A stretch of DNA of 64,000 nt from Chlamydiota bacterium (GCA_013288005.1 JABDCS010000003.1:1-64000), one strand, 5' to 3'; counted from the stretch's first letter, positions 25,375 through 33,663 are shown. The notes: generated by a model from the letters alone, not told the origin. Made by a program: numbers and translations.

Positions 25375-28248
25375 TTAGGTTAATAACAGAATCTGGGGAA
25401 GTTGACTACCAGGATAAAGATAACGCAAGAGTGTATAACCTACCCCTACCTTACCCTTCATTAAGCTGATATCTGCAATTGCATCATAATCAGAACCGAA
25501 ATTTTTTTGCGTATGCTCCACTACCTGAGCCACAAGCCTTTCTGCTGAGAGTTGTAATCCTTGGCCGGTATAGATTTTATGCGCTTCGCACAAAAATTCG
25601 ATATGTCCTAAAGTCCCACAACATAAATCACAAATAAATTGGCTTTCGCTAGCCTTCTGTACCGCTGAAAGCGCTATTTGTATTTCCTCTTCGAGAATAG
25701 GATCGTCAGCGAGGGCTCCCCGTAGGGCAAGTCGACTCAGTCCAACCCCTCCTGCACCGTGACACCAGGCAACAGAATTCCGCACCTTATCCTCACTCCC
25801 AAAATGGGGCCAGTTTTGCATTTCGGGAGAAAAATGGTTGCGTTCATACGCCAATGCCTCAAGGGCTGTTTCTCGATAAGAAGGATTAGGCGCATGCTCA
25901 AACAGCCGTAATAACGCAAAGGCACAGCCTGCCGTGCCATGAGAAAATCCTAAAAGAGATTGAGAATGGTCGGGATTGTCCCAAGCCTTCCCTGGTTTTT
26001 TAAGAATGGCCTGTGAGCAGAGGTGATCACCTGCTCTTATAGCAAGCTCCAATAATCTAAGATCTTTTTTGTACGAATAGGAAGCGAGCAGTACTAAAAT
26101 CAGTCCAGCAGTCCCTCTAATCACATCATAATTCTTGTCACCTTGGAGGACTTCGATTGTTAAAGAGGAAAGAAACTGCGCACTCTCTTCGACCAAAGTT
26201 GGCATCTTTAATAATTTTCCTATCGTCAATAGACCATACGCAAGTCCACTGGCCCCTGTCATGCCACCGACTCCTAACTCTTCAAAAAGCTGCAGTGGAG
26301 AGTTCTGCAGTGTTTGTCGAATATCTTCCATTGTACATAAAGCAACTTCCTCCCATTTCCCATGCCCGCAGGATGCTAAGGCTGCAAAGAAAAGAGCTAT
26401 TCCCATTTTTCCGGAATAAAGATCTATAGTGAGAGGTTGTAAAGAATATTGATCCGTTGAATCATCTGCTCTTAAAGCAATCCAATCACAACTACCGTCT
26501 TTATGAAGGATTGCGCTATCTTTTACATGTGCGGCAATAGCTTCGACGACTTCTAATAACTTTTTAGAATCAATATCTTCCCCTGTTTTTGGTGGGACAA
26601 GGAAATTAGGAGCATGCACTGCACGCTCTTTAATCAAAAATGAACCGCGAATCAAGCGCTCTTGTAAGGAACAATCTTTCTCTCCCCATTTTTGTAATCG
26701 CTCGTGCACACAGTCCAAAGCCGTACGTGGAAGGAAATCTCGAATCAGCGGTGTTTTACCACAATACAGATCCTTTTGCTTAGGATGAGTATGAAACCAA
26801 GGAATATCACCGACTAATAGAGCTTTTTCTTCTTCCTCAAGAATAGGATCTAAATTGAAAGGAGTATTTCTTAAGGAAACCTCTAAATAATGATGAAGAT
26901 GACTTAGGATTTTTTTTCGCTCTACGGAATTTAAAAAGGATGAAGGAGAAAATAATTTCTCCTGAAGTAAGCTATAAAACCCCGTTGTTTTGACAATGCA
27001 ACGAACAGGATAGTTGGCAAAAGTGTCGATCCAATCCCGGAAAGTATCTTTATTAGCATCGACAAGATTATAAATGCTTTTAAATCCATTGACAATTTGG
27101 GCAACATAATTCTCTGGAAGAACAGCTTTTTTATTTAAAGAGACTTGTTTAACGGAATATTCTTTGTATGCGTAGACTTGTTGAATCCGATCAGTATCAA
27201 TGTCTTGCCAAACTAAAAATGGGTAAGGCGATATTTGACCTTGTCTAGCTCCAAGCCCGCTCACATCGGTTCTATCCATTTTAGTTAAGCCGTGAGCAAA
27301 AGTAGGCAGCAATCCTGTAGATAGAATCGTAGTTATATTAGCTTTGGGCCAACGGAGTCCTTTTAGAGTAGGTATATGGGCATGAAAAAGGGCTTCATTA
27401 TCAATAATGTAGGGGCTATCACCTGCAGGAATGATGTTTTCATTATGCAGGTCAGTACCTCCTAATAAATAGTACAAACATAGAAGCATACCCCCTCTGA
27501 AGAAGTAATTTTCGACCTCTTCAGGTGTTTTGCAGGTTTTTTCTGAAACGTATTCTTCCCAGCCATACTCTTTTCGTGCTAAAACCTGGTAATTCCTCAA
27601 AGGTAAAAATAGGCTTAGCGCATTGATTTTCTCTAAGAGATCTTGAAATGCAGCGGAGATGCGAATATCTTTAGGTTTATAGACACACTTCTGCCCTCCT
27701 TCAAACGAACATAGAATGACTCTTTTACCATTTTGATGAGAATCCCCCATATTCATCGCAAGCTCAGATATTGCGCCTAATGGCCTGCCTCTACCTAAGC
27801 GTTCTTGTAAAAGAGGGAAATCATTTTCTAAGTGATCTAAAAATTCATGAACATTCTGAATCCAAAAAAAAATGAGCTGATTAATTGTATTTTCAAGCTC
27901 AGTATATTCGGAAAATAATAAGTGTTGATGATTGAGCAGGTTTTCCTGAACAAAATAGTCATAGCGTTCTTCAGCGGTACTACCTTTTAAAGCGCCTCTT
28001 AAACGATATAAGCCTAATTCTGTAGCTAAAGGGGCCGCGCTAAGTTTACTAATATCTTTAGTAAAATCTGACCGTAAAGACCTATAAGCACTTTCTGTTA
28101 AATAAGGAGAGTCGCGAAAGCAGTCTAGCAAGTTCCCTGTCCACGCCCAGATGCCTCCTCCGAAAGGTAAACTTTTTACCTCTCGGGGAGCTGGTTGGTC
28201 AGACAATGAACACCTGTTAACTACGTATTCTCGAAAGTAGTTTCTCAC
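25375..28248 (-). CDS. Class II lanthipeptide synthetase LanM (ProcM-like CCG zinc site)
   Basis: The 957-residue protein has the dehydratase domain in its first ~600 residues: GDSHQNGKRV (168-177), VYKPKD (~189-194), GGTDLHNEN (263-271) and DNEALF (283-288), the kinase-like ATP and catalytic motifs used to phosphorylate and eliminate Ser/Thr. The LanC-like cyclase is at ~605-957, with GFSHGTAG (767-774), WCHGAGG (C829) and LCCGTLGH (C876, C877). Two adjacent cysteines in place of Cys-His give a three-cysteine zinc site, the CCG pattern known from ProcM and linked to relaxed substrate choice. It begins with GTG at 28248, 56 bases after precursor 1, without a strong Shine-Dalgarno. All key residues are intact. 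Confidence 0.93.
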   Translation of the reverse strand: MRNYFREYVVNRCSLSDQPAPREVKSLPFGGGIWAWTGNLLDCFRDSPYLTESAYRSLRSDFTKDISKLSAAPLATELGLYRLRGALKGSTAEERYDYFVQENLLNHQHLLFSEYTELENTINQLIFFWIQNVHEFLDHLENDFPLLQERLGRGRPLGAISELAMNMGDSHQNGKRVILCSFEGGQKCVYKPKDIRISAAFQDLLEKINALSLFLPLRNYQVLARKEYGWEEYVSEKTCKTPEEVENYFFRGGMLLCLYYLLGGTDLHNENIIPAGDSPYIIDNEALFHAHIPTLKGLRWPKANITTILSTGLLPTFAHGLTKMDRTDVSGLGARQGQISPYPFLVWQDIDTDRIQQVYAYKEYSVKQVSLNKKAVLPENYVAQIVNGFKSIYNLVDANKDTFRDWIDTFANYPVRCIVKTTGFYSLLQEKLFSPSSFLNSVERKKILSHLHHYLEVSLRNTPFNLDPILEEEEKALLVGDIPWFHTHPKQKDLYCGKTPLIRDFLPRTALDCVHERLQKWGEKDCSLQERLIRGSFLIKERAVHAPNFLVPPKTGEDIDSKKLLEVVEAIAAHVKDSAILHKDGSCDWIALRADDSTDQYSLQPLTIDLYSGKMGIALFFAALASCGHGKWEEVALCTMEDIRQTLQNSPLQLFEELGVGGMTGASGLAYGLLTIGKLLKMPTLVEESAQFLSSLTIEVLQGDKNYDVIRGTAGLILVLLASYSYKKDLRLLELAIRAGDHLCSQAILKKPGKAWDNPDHSQSLLGFSHGTAGCAFALLRLFEHAPNPSYRETALEALAYERNHFSPEMQNWPHFGSEDKVRNSVAWCHGAGGVGLSRLALRGALADDPILEEEIQIALSAVQKASESQFICDLCCGTLGHIEFLCEAHKIYTGQGLQLSAERLVAQVVEHTQKNFGSDYDAIADISLMKGKVGVGYTLLRYLYPGSQLPQILLLT

Positions 28249-28304
28249 CGTAAAATCGGTCGTAAAGTAAATAATCTGCGCTTAGAGATTAACTATCACT
28301 GCTA

Positions 28305-28580
28305 CTAACGAATGCAACCACAAGAAGCCCCCCTCGACTCTCCCCCAGCAGCTATTTTCTTTAATTGGGATTCATCAAGGGATTGGATATCGGATGGGGT
28401 GGAAGGTAAAACAAAGGTAAACTGATGCACATCATCTTCAATAACTTTCACTTCAATATCATTAGGAATTCCATACCCCAAGCTATTTAAAGTATCTCGG
28501 GGATTGCTGATTAGCTTTTTACGAAATTCTGGATCTTTCCACGCTTTAGCAATTACTTTAAAATGTAGGTCTTGCTCCAT
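28305..28580 (-). CDS. RiPP precursor peptide 1 (nitrile-hydratase-like leader, core ESRGASCGCIR)
   Basis: The 91-residue peptide starts MEQDLHFKVIAKAWKDPEFR, the nitrile hydratase alpha-like (NHLP/TOMM) leader. The leader continues with NPRDTLNSLGYGIP, VKVIEDDVHQFTFVLP and LKKIAAGG. The likely cleavage site is after GG, leaving an 11-residue core with Ser2, Ser6, Cys7 and Cys9. A GAGGAGAG Shine-Dalgarno precedes the ATG. It is the gene next to lanM and shares a similar upstream promoter region with precursor 3. Its core has no Thr and lacks the third Cys found in the others. Confidence 0.92.
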   Translation of the reverse strand: MEQDLHFKVIAKAWKDPEFRKKLISNPRDTLNSLGYGIPNDIEVKVIEDDVHQFTFVLPSTPSDIQSLDESQLKKIAAGGESRGASCGCIR

Positions 28581-28655
28581 CTTGTCTCTCCTCGTGTAAT
28601 TACTTAAATGTCTTTCCTAATGTTTCGAGAATTTGCGTTTAGATAAATTCTCTTT

Positions 28656-28683
28656 CGCATAAGGAATTAAACTTTTCTAACAA
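28656..28683 (-). promoter_or_regulatory. Candidate promoter before precursor 1, duplicated before precursor 3
   Basis: On the minus strand TTGTTA (28678-28683) and TATGCG (28656-28661) are 16 bases apart. The surrounding ~120 bases resemble those upstream of precursor 3 (29486-29610), so gene and promoter were duplicated together. Conservation in both copies supports a real control region. Confidence 0.4.
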
Positions 28684-28809
28684 GATATCTCTACTCTAAT
28701 TCCCTAAAGATAAAAACGTATTTATTGTTTTTTCTGACAAGAATTAGCTTTTTGAATCTTCGATTGGAAAAGCTCTAAAAATCAACCAAACTTAATTTAA
28801 TAATTATTT

Positions 28810-29106
28810 TTAACAACGACCACTAACACAAATACAACCACAAGATGTACCCATTGCCTCTCCACCCGCCGCTATTTTCTTCAATTGCGCTTCATCGAGT
28901 GATTTGATGTCGGCAGGAGATGAAGGTAAAACAAAAGTAAAGTGATGAGCATCATCTTCAACAACTTTTACCTCGATATCCTTTGGAATATTGTAGCCCA
29001 TGCTATTCAGTGTATCTTTAGGATTGCTCTTTAATTTCTTACGGAATTCTGGGTCTTTCCATGCTTTTGCAATCACTTTATAGTGCAAGTCTGGATCATG
29101 CTCCAT
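28810..29106 (-). CDS. RiPP precursor peptide 2 (core EAMGTSCGCICVSGRC)
   Basis: From ATG 29106, with GAGG six bases upstream, this has 98 residues; an ATG at 29118 would add four. The leader (DLHYKVIAKAWKDPEFRKKL, later FVLPSSPADIKSLDEAQL, ending KKIAAGG) is nearly identical to the others. The core after GG has 16 residues with Thr5, Ser6, Ser13 and four Cys (7, 9, 11, 16), the longest and most Cys-rich of the three. It lacks its own copy of the duplicated promoter and lies 85-97 bases after precursor 3, so it is probably read from that promoter. Confidence 0.92.
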   Translation of the reverse strand: MEHDPDLHYKVIAKAWKDPEFRKKLKSNPKDTLNSMGYNIPKDIEVKVVEDDAHHFTFVLPSSPADIKSLDEAQLKKIAAGGEAMGTSCGCICVSGRC

Positions 29107-29203
29107 TGTATTCCTCATAGGTTAATGCTGAATTTAGAAATATCTTCCAAAACGATGAAAAACTAATAACCCTTGATTCGAGTATAGATGCTATTAAAAC
29201 TTT

Positions 29204-29485
29204 CTATTGCTTACAAATGCATCCACAAGATGTTCCCATAGATTCACCACCAGCGGCTATTTTCTTTAATTGAGATTCGTCGAGTGATTTGATATCTGAG
29301 GGCGCGGCAGGTAAAACAAATGTAAACTGATGAGCATCATCCTCAGCTACTTTCACCTCGATATCGTCAGGGATGCTGTAGCCCATACTATTAAGAGTCT
29401 CTTTAGGGTTACTCTTTAATTTCTTACGGAATTCTGGATCTTTCCATGCTTTTGCAATTACTTTGTAATGAAGATCTTGGTCCAT
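29204..29485 (-). CDS. RiPP precursor peptide 3 (core ESMGTSCGCICKQ)
   Basis: The 93-residue peptide begins MDQDLHYKVIAKAWKDPEFR and ends LKKIAAGG plus a 13-residue core with Ser2, Thr5, Ser6 and Cys7, 9 and 11. A CGGAGAAA Shine-Dalgarno precedes the ATG. It is the first gene of the run precursor 3 - precursor 2 - precursor 1 - lanM - ycaO on the minus strand. The GTSCGCI heart of the core is shared with precursor 2 and is G-A-SCGCI in precursor 1, so the modified motif is conserved while the ends vary. Confidence 0.92.
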   Translation of the reverse strand: MDQDLHYKVIAKAWKDPEFRKKLKSNPKETLNSMGYSIPDDIEVKVAEDDAHQFTFVLPAAPSDIKSLDESQLKKIAAGGESMGTSCGCICKQ

Positions 29486-29852
29486 CTTGTTTCTCCGGGT
29501 TGATTATTCTCGAAATGCCTTTCCTAATTTTTCAAGGATTTGCATTTCGTTAGATTCTCTTTTGCATAATGTAATTAAAGTTTTCTATCAAGAGATCTCT
29601 AAACTAATTTTTTTCTCGAGTAAGAGATTTAGACATCTCACATTACACCGGTATTACAGATGATGTTGTAATCCAATATTCGTGCAAATAATTTTATAGT
29701 AAAAAACATATTTTACTATTAAACCCTAATTGTTGAAATCGCTGATTTCCTTACTGTAAGATGTCTCCAGAAACAAGATTTTTGCTTTACTTTTTCATTA
29801 AACTCTCGTGATCATGGTCGTGATCCATTAACTCCCGTTTTTAGGAAGAGAG
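29486..29852. other. Divergent intergenic region between RiPP operon and GyrI-like gene
   Basis: This 367-base AT-rich spacer carries the RiPP promoter near its left end (the first ~125 bases resemble 28581-28705) and must hold a plus-strand promoter for 29853. GGAAGAGAG precedes the GyrI-like ATG. I see no further precursor peptide in it. Confidence 0.5.
29563..29591 (-). promoter_or_regulatory. Candidate promoter of the RiPP operon before precursor 3
   Basis: On the minus strand TTGATA (29586-29591) and TATGCA (29563-29568) are 17 bases apart, a good sigma-70 arrangement about 80 bases before the ATG. The same arrangement recurs before precursor 1 within a duplicated segment. Confidence 0.45.
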
Positions 29853-30308
29853 ATGCCTCACGTTATAGAAAATCTAAAAAAGAAGTTTTTTATTGGTCTG
29901 GAGTTACAAACAAATAATGAAGATTGCTCTTTAGCCATTCCTGCTCGCAAAGAAAAGTTTTTTCAAGAAAACACTCTTGAAAAAATCCCTAATAAGATTA
30001 ATCAGGAGATCATGACTCTTTACACCGATTACGAAGGGGATCATACAAAGCCTTATTCGTGGCTTCTAGGATGTGAAGTTTCTAGTTTAGATGAGGTACC
30101 CCCAGGATTGGTAGGCAAAATAATCCCTGAATCCAAATATGCTGTTTACACAAGTGTGGGAGAATTTCCCCATGGATTAATTGCTGTGGGTCAGGAAATC
30201 TGGAAATCTTCCTTAAACCGCTCGTATACTAACGATTTTGAAGTGTATCCAAGCAACTTTGATCCTCAACGCCATCCAGAAGTAAAAGTTTACATCGCTA
30301 TAGAGTAA
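29853..30308 (+). CDS. GyrI-like effector-binding domain protein
   Basis: The 151-residue protein consists of one GyrI-like/AraC effector-binding domain. MTLYTDYEGDHTKPYSWLLGCEV is the two-strand start of the second repeat, VGKIIPESKYAVYTSVGEFPHGLIAVGQEIW follows, and FEVYPSNFDPQRHPEVKVYIAIE ends it, with the conserved E-x-Y and the final acidic strand. Such domains bind small amphiphilic or cationic molecules and are often joined to AraC or MerR DNA-binding parts, but none is present here. It is divergent from the RiPP precursors, so binding or sensing of that product is possible but unproven. Length is typical for a stand-alone domain. Confidence 0.8.
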   Translation: MPHVIENLKKKFFIGLELQTNNEDCSLAIPARKEKFFQENTLEKIPNKINQEIMTLYTDYEGDHTKPYSWLLGCEVSSLDEVPPGLVGKIIPESKYAVYTSVGEFPHGLIAVGQEIWKSSLNRSYTNDFEVYPSNFDPQRHPEVKVYIAIE

Positions 30309-30461
30309 GTTGCGGATACTTCGCCTATCGAGGCTGATAGAAATCCCCCTTTAAACAGATATTCTGGGCGGCTCCCTAACCTAGGCGAAGTTGCTCCTGT
30401 TGAAGCTAGCAACAAAACGCCTATGAATCTTTGGTAATCAAGCTGATGACATCGGAGAAAA

Positions 30462-31319
30462 ATGGAAAAGATAAGTCGATTTGGTGCCTATGGGATTCTG
30501 CTACAAGATGAAAAAATCTTGCTTACCCTAAAAAAAGCGGGTCCTTTTCAAGGCTTGTGGGACTTACCTGGAGGAGGGATTGAGTTTGAAGAAAGTCCTG
30601 AAATAACACTGCAACGCGAACTACTAGAAGAAGTAGCCATTCGTCCTGAGTCGTGGGATTTTCTCTACCACTCTACGCATACCCAATCTTATACAAAGAA
30701 TGAAATTGTCTATGGATATCACCAGTTAGGCGCAATTTATAAGGTTAAGAATTGGGACGTTGTAGCGGATGCAAAAGCCCAAGAAGAATATCAATGGCTC
30801 CCTGTAAACAATCTGGATACACAACATCTCACGCCCTTAGCCAGAGACGCTGTTAGCTTTCTCCTCCAGCATCAGAGCTGGAGACCCAATGACAAAATTC
30901 GAGGAAAAGCGGTCGCCATCGTCAAAAAAGACGATTGTATTTTAGTTTGTGAAGTTCGCGATGATCATGGCAGCTTAAAAGGTTGGGTTCCCCCGGGTGG
31001 TGGTATCGAATTCTGCGAAACAGCCCAAGAGACCTTATGCAGAGAGATAGCCGAAGAAATAGGCTGCACCATTCAGATACATGGGCCTTACCAAGTTTTT
31101 GAAAACATTTTTGATCATCAAGGATTCAAAGGTCATGAAATTGTATTCGCCTTCCGCGTAACTTTAGATAATGAAAAAATTTACAAACAAGCCCGCTTTC
31201 CGATTAACGAAGCAAGCGGGAATACTATTTGGTTAGAATGGATTCCTATTTCACGTTTCCTCAACCATCAAGATTTACTATTTCCGAACGGAATTTTAAC
31301 CGCTTTAGAAAAGCTTTAA
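30462..31319 (+). CDS. Tandem Nudix hydrolase (two Nudix domains in one chain)
   Basis: The 285-residue protein holds two complete Nudix boxes: GGGIEFEESPEITLQREL followed by LEEVAI in the first half, and GGGIEFCETAQETLCREI followed by AEEIGC in the second. Both keep the metal-binding RExxEE glutamates. The halves start with similar strands (RFGAYGILLQDEKILL and GKAVAIVKKDDCILVC), so the gene arose by internal duplication. Nudix enzymes split nucleoside diphosphates linked to another group; the substrate cannot be read here. GGAG precedes the ATG. The GrpB-like gene starts four bases after its stop, so the two are probably one transcript. Confidence 0.88.
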   Translation: MEKISRFGAYGILLQDEKILLTLKKAGPFQGLWDLPGGGIEFEESPEITLQRELLEEVAIRPESWDFLYHSTHTQSYTKNEIVYGYHQLGAIYKVKNWDVVADAKAQEEYQWLPVNNLDTQHLTPLARDAVSFLLQHQSWRPNDKIRGKAVAIVKKDDCILVCEVRDDHGSLKGWVPPGGGIEFCETAQETLCREIAEEIGCTIQIHGPYQVFENIFDHQGFKGHEIVFAFRVTLDNEKIYKQARFPINEASGNTIWLEWIPISRFLNHQDLLFPNGILTALEKL

Positions 31320-31323
31320 TACA

Positions 31324-31842
31324 ATGAAGCCTAATTTAGCACCCTCTTCAGAACAATGGCCTATAGCTTTTGAAAAAGAGAAAGCTAGGCTCTTACGCAC
31401 TCTACGTGATTGGATAATAGATATTCAGCATATCGGAAGCACGGCGATTCCAGGGCTTATTGCAAAACCTGTTATTGATATTATGATTGGAGTTAACAAC
31501 CTTGAAGACGCCGATCTACATTGTGTATCGAAAATACAAAATCTGGACTACGTTTATATCAAAGAATATGAACGTGATTTACCTCAGAGAAGATATTTTC
31601 AGAAAACATCAGAAACAGGGGTACGAACACATCAAATTCACTTGGTGGTCATGGATTCAGATTGGTGCAAACGTCGCCTTTTGTTCCGCGATTACTTACG
31701 ATCCCATCCCGATACTGCGCAAGAGTATGGAAAACTTAAACAATTACTTGCTGAAAAATATTTAGATGCCAATGCCTATGCAAGCGCCAAAACTCCTTTT
31801 ATTCGAAAAATCGAAACAATAGCTTGTGAAGAAGAAAGATAG
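31324..31842 (+). CDS. GrpB/UPF0157 family nucleotidyltransferase-like protein
   Basis: The 172-residue protein has the family signature HIGSTAIPGLIAKPVIDIMIGV (~38-59), a pol-beta-like nucleotidyltransferase start with GS and the D-I-M-I acidic strand. RTHQIHLVVMDSDWCKRRLLFRDYLRSHPDTAQEYGKLK follows, the conserved second half. The family is often found near antibiotic- or stress-related genes and its chemistry is not firmly known. It begins four bases after the Nudix gene and ends 35 bases before the threonine aldolase, suggesting an accessory operon. Length is normal. Confidence 0.85.
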   Translation: MKPNLAPSSEQWPIAFEKEKARLLRTLRDWIIDIQHIGSTAIPGLIAKPVIDIMIGVNNLEDADLHCVSKIQNLDYVYIKEYERDLPQRRYFQKTSETGVRTHQIHLVVMDSDWCKRRLLFRDYLRSHPDTAQEYGKLKQLLAEKYLDANAYASAKTPFIRKIETIACEEER

Positions 31843-31877
31843 TCCTAAATATTACAAAGAAAAAACAGCTTTCTGTT

Positions 31878-32918
31878 ATGAACAATAAAAAAATTTGCTT
31901 GGCGAGCGATAACTTTACACCTGTGCATCCAAGAATCATGGAAGCGCTTTTTGAAGCCAATGTTGGCTATGCGCCTTCTTACGGTTTAGATCCTTGGACA
32001 GCCCAAGCAGAAAAGCTCATTCTTCACTCCTTTAAAGAGTCGAAAAAAGCTTTATTTCTTCCCAATGGCACCGGTGCTAATGTGCTTGCGCTTAAACTCG
32101 CCTGTAAAAGATATGAATCGGTGATATGTACCGATATTGCGCATCTTCATTACCAAGAATCTGGATCGGCTGAAGCAATTGTCGGATGTAAACTTTTAAC
32201 TGTGCCTCACCTGAACGGGAAAATCACCATTGAAGGAGTTCGAAAAAAACTCAAAACTGAAAGAGCTTTTGGAAAACATTCTACATCGCCTCGGGTTCTT
32301 TCGATTACACAACCTACTGAATTAGGGACTCTCTATTCTTGTGAAGAACTCCGAGCATTATCAAATTTATGTAAGGAAGAAGGGTTACTGCTCCATATGG
32401 ATGGCAGCCGTCTCTACAACGCAGCTGTTGCTATGAAGAGAACCTTAAGCGATAGCGCAGGAGCTGGCTCTTTGGATCTTTTATCTTTGGGTGGAACAAA
32501 AAATGGTCTAATGGGAGCAGAAGCCTTGGTGATCTTTAACTCCGAGCTTCTAGAAGGGGCTGACCACCTCCACAAGCAAAATCTAGGACTTCTTTCTAAA
32601 ATGCGTTATCTTTCTGCTCAATTTATTCCTTTTTTTGAAGAAAATCTCTGGGAAGTATTGGCTAAACAAGCCAATGAAAGAGCTCAGGAAATTGCAGCTA
32701 TTGTAAGGACTATCCCAAAGTTATGTATAAGTTATCCTGTTGAAACCAATCAGATTTTTTTTACTCTCCCTTCTTCCTGGATCCCTCTCCTTCACGAAAA
32801 GGTTCTCTGCTTTGCCTGGGATCAAGAGAAAAATGAAATACGGTTCACGACTTCTTGGAATACTAGCGAAGAAGATGTAAAAAACTTGCATGCGTTATTC
32901 AATGAGATCGCGAATTAA
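31878..32918 (+). CDS. ltaE: Low-specificity L-threonine aldolase
   Basis: The 346-residue PLP enzyme begins LASDNFTPVHPRIMEAL and has LFLPNGTGANVLALKLA, CTDIAHLHYQESGSAE, ITQPTELGTLYS, LHMDGSRLYNAAVA (the PLP-binding aspartate) and LSLGGTKNGLMGAEAL, with the Schiff-base lysine in GGTKNG. This is the beta-eliminating lyase/threonine aldolase family. It splits L-threonine or allo-threonine to glycine and acetaldehyde in the cytoplasm, giving a route to glycine. It follows the Nudix-GrpB pair closely. All catalytic blocks are intact. Confidence 0.9.
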   Translation: MNNKKICLASDNFTPVHPRIMEALFEANVGYAPSYGLDPWTAQAEKLILHSFKESKKALFLPNGTGANVLALKLACKRYESVICTDIAHLHYQESGSAEAIVGCKLLTVPHLNGKITIEGVRKKLKTERAFGKHSTSPRVLSITQPTELGTLYSCEELRALSNLCKEEGLLLHMDGSRLYNAAVAMKRTLSDSAGAGSLDLLSLGGTKNGLMGAEALVIFNSELLEGADHLHKQNLGLLSKMRYLSAQFIPFFEENLWEVLAKQANERAQEIAAIVRTIPKLCISYPVETNQIFFTLPSSWIPLLHEKVLCFAWDQEKNEIRFTTSWNTSEEDVKNLHALFNEIAN

Positions 32919-32935
32919 CAATACCCCATATTTTC

Positions 32936-33478
32936 ATGAAACAACTACTTGATTCCGCTATCTGCATACGCCCACTTATTGAAACCGATATACCAAAAAT
33001 CACTCATCGCTATTGCTTCCCCTGGTCGACTCCAGAAAAGACCCATCTTCTTTGGAAAACATACTACCGAGAACAGATCGAGGGCATTCGCACAGTAGGA
33101 ATCATCGAGAGAAATGACGAGATACTCGGTTATGGTAGCTTACTTCGCAAATCCGAATGCCTTTCCTTTTTGAACCAAGGAATTCCCGAAATCAATGCCA
33201 TTTGGATCGATGAGGAGTATAGGAGATGCGGCCTTGGAAGGGCCTTAATCGTTTGGCATGAAAATCTCGCCTATCAAGAAGGTTATCGTCAAATAGGACT
33301 TGGTGTTGGATTATATGCTGATTATGGTGCAGCTCAACAGCTTTATTTCCGACTTGGCTACACCCCAGATGGAAATGGAGTCACCTATAAAGGACACCCA
33401 GTAACTCCTTGTCAAAGCTACCCAATCGATGATGAACTTATCCTTTGGTTAATCAAGAAGATAGATGCAGTCTTATAA
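32936..33478 (+). CDS. GNAT-family N-acetyltransferase
   Basis: The 180-residue protein has ICIRPLIETDIPKITHRYC at the start, EILGYGSLLRKS as strand 4 region, PEINAIWIDEEYRRCGLGRALIVWHENLAYQEGY with the RRCGLGRAL acetyl-CoA loop, and LGVGLYADYGAAQQLYFRLGYTPDG as the closing block. The loop is intact, in contrast to the two frameshifted GNAT genes at 16-17 kb. The substrate is unknown. It starts 17 bases after the threonine aldolase gene and may share its transcript. Confidence 0.88.
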   Translation: MKQLLDSAICIRPLIETDIPKITHRYCFPWSTPEKTHLLWKTYYREQIEGIRTVGIIERNDEILGYGSLLRKSECLSFLNQGIPEINAIWIDEEYRRCGLGRALIVWHENLAYQEGYRQIGLGVGLYADYGAAQQLYFRLGYTPDGNGVTYKGHPVTPCQSYPIDDELILWLIKKIDAVL

Positions 33479-33663
33479 CTATTATCGATCAAATCAAAGA
33501 GACTATTCCTGAAATCGTTCCCTGAGACAAAAAAAAAGAAGAACATCTTACCCTTCTCCAAATATCTCATTATTAGCTGCTTATATTAAAAAAATCGATG
33601 CCTGAAATTCGGCGGCAGATTTGTAGGGGTTTTTCTACAATAAGGGTAAAAAGAGAGGTTTAG

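Noticed and set aside
30318-30391. Inverted repeat ACTTCGCCTA ... TAGGCGAAGT after the GyrI-like gene
   Set aside because: The arms are 54 bases apart with no mobile-element gene between them; it is not called as an attachment site or insertion sequence.
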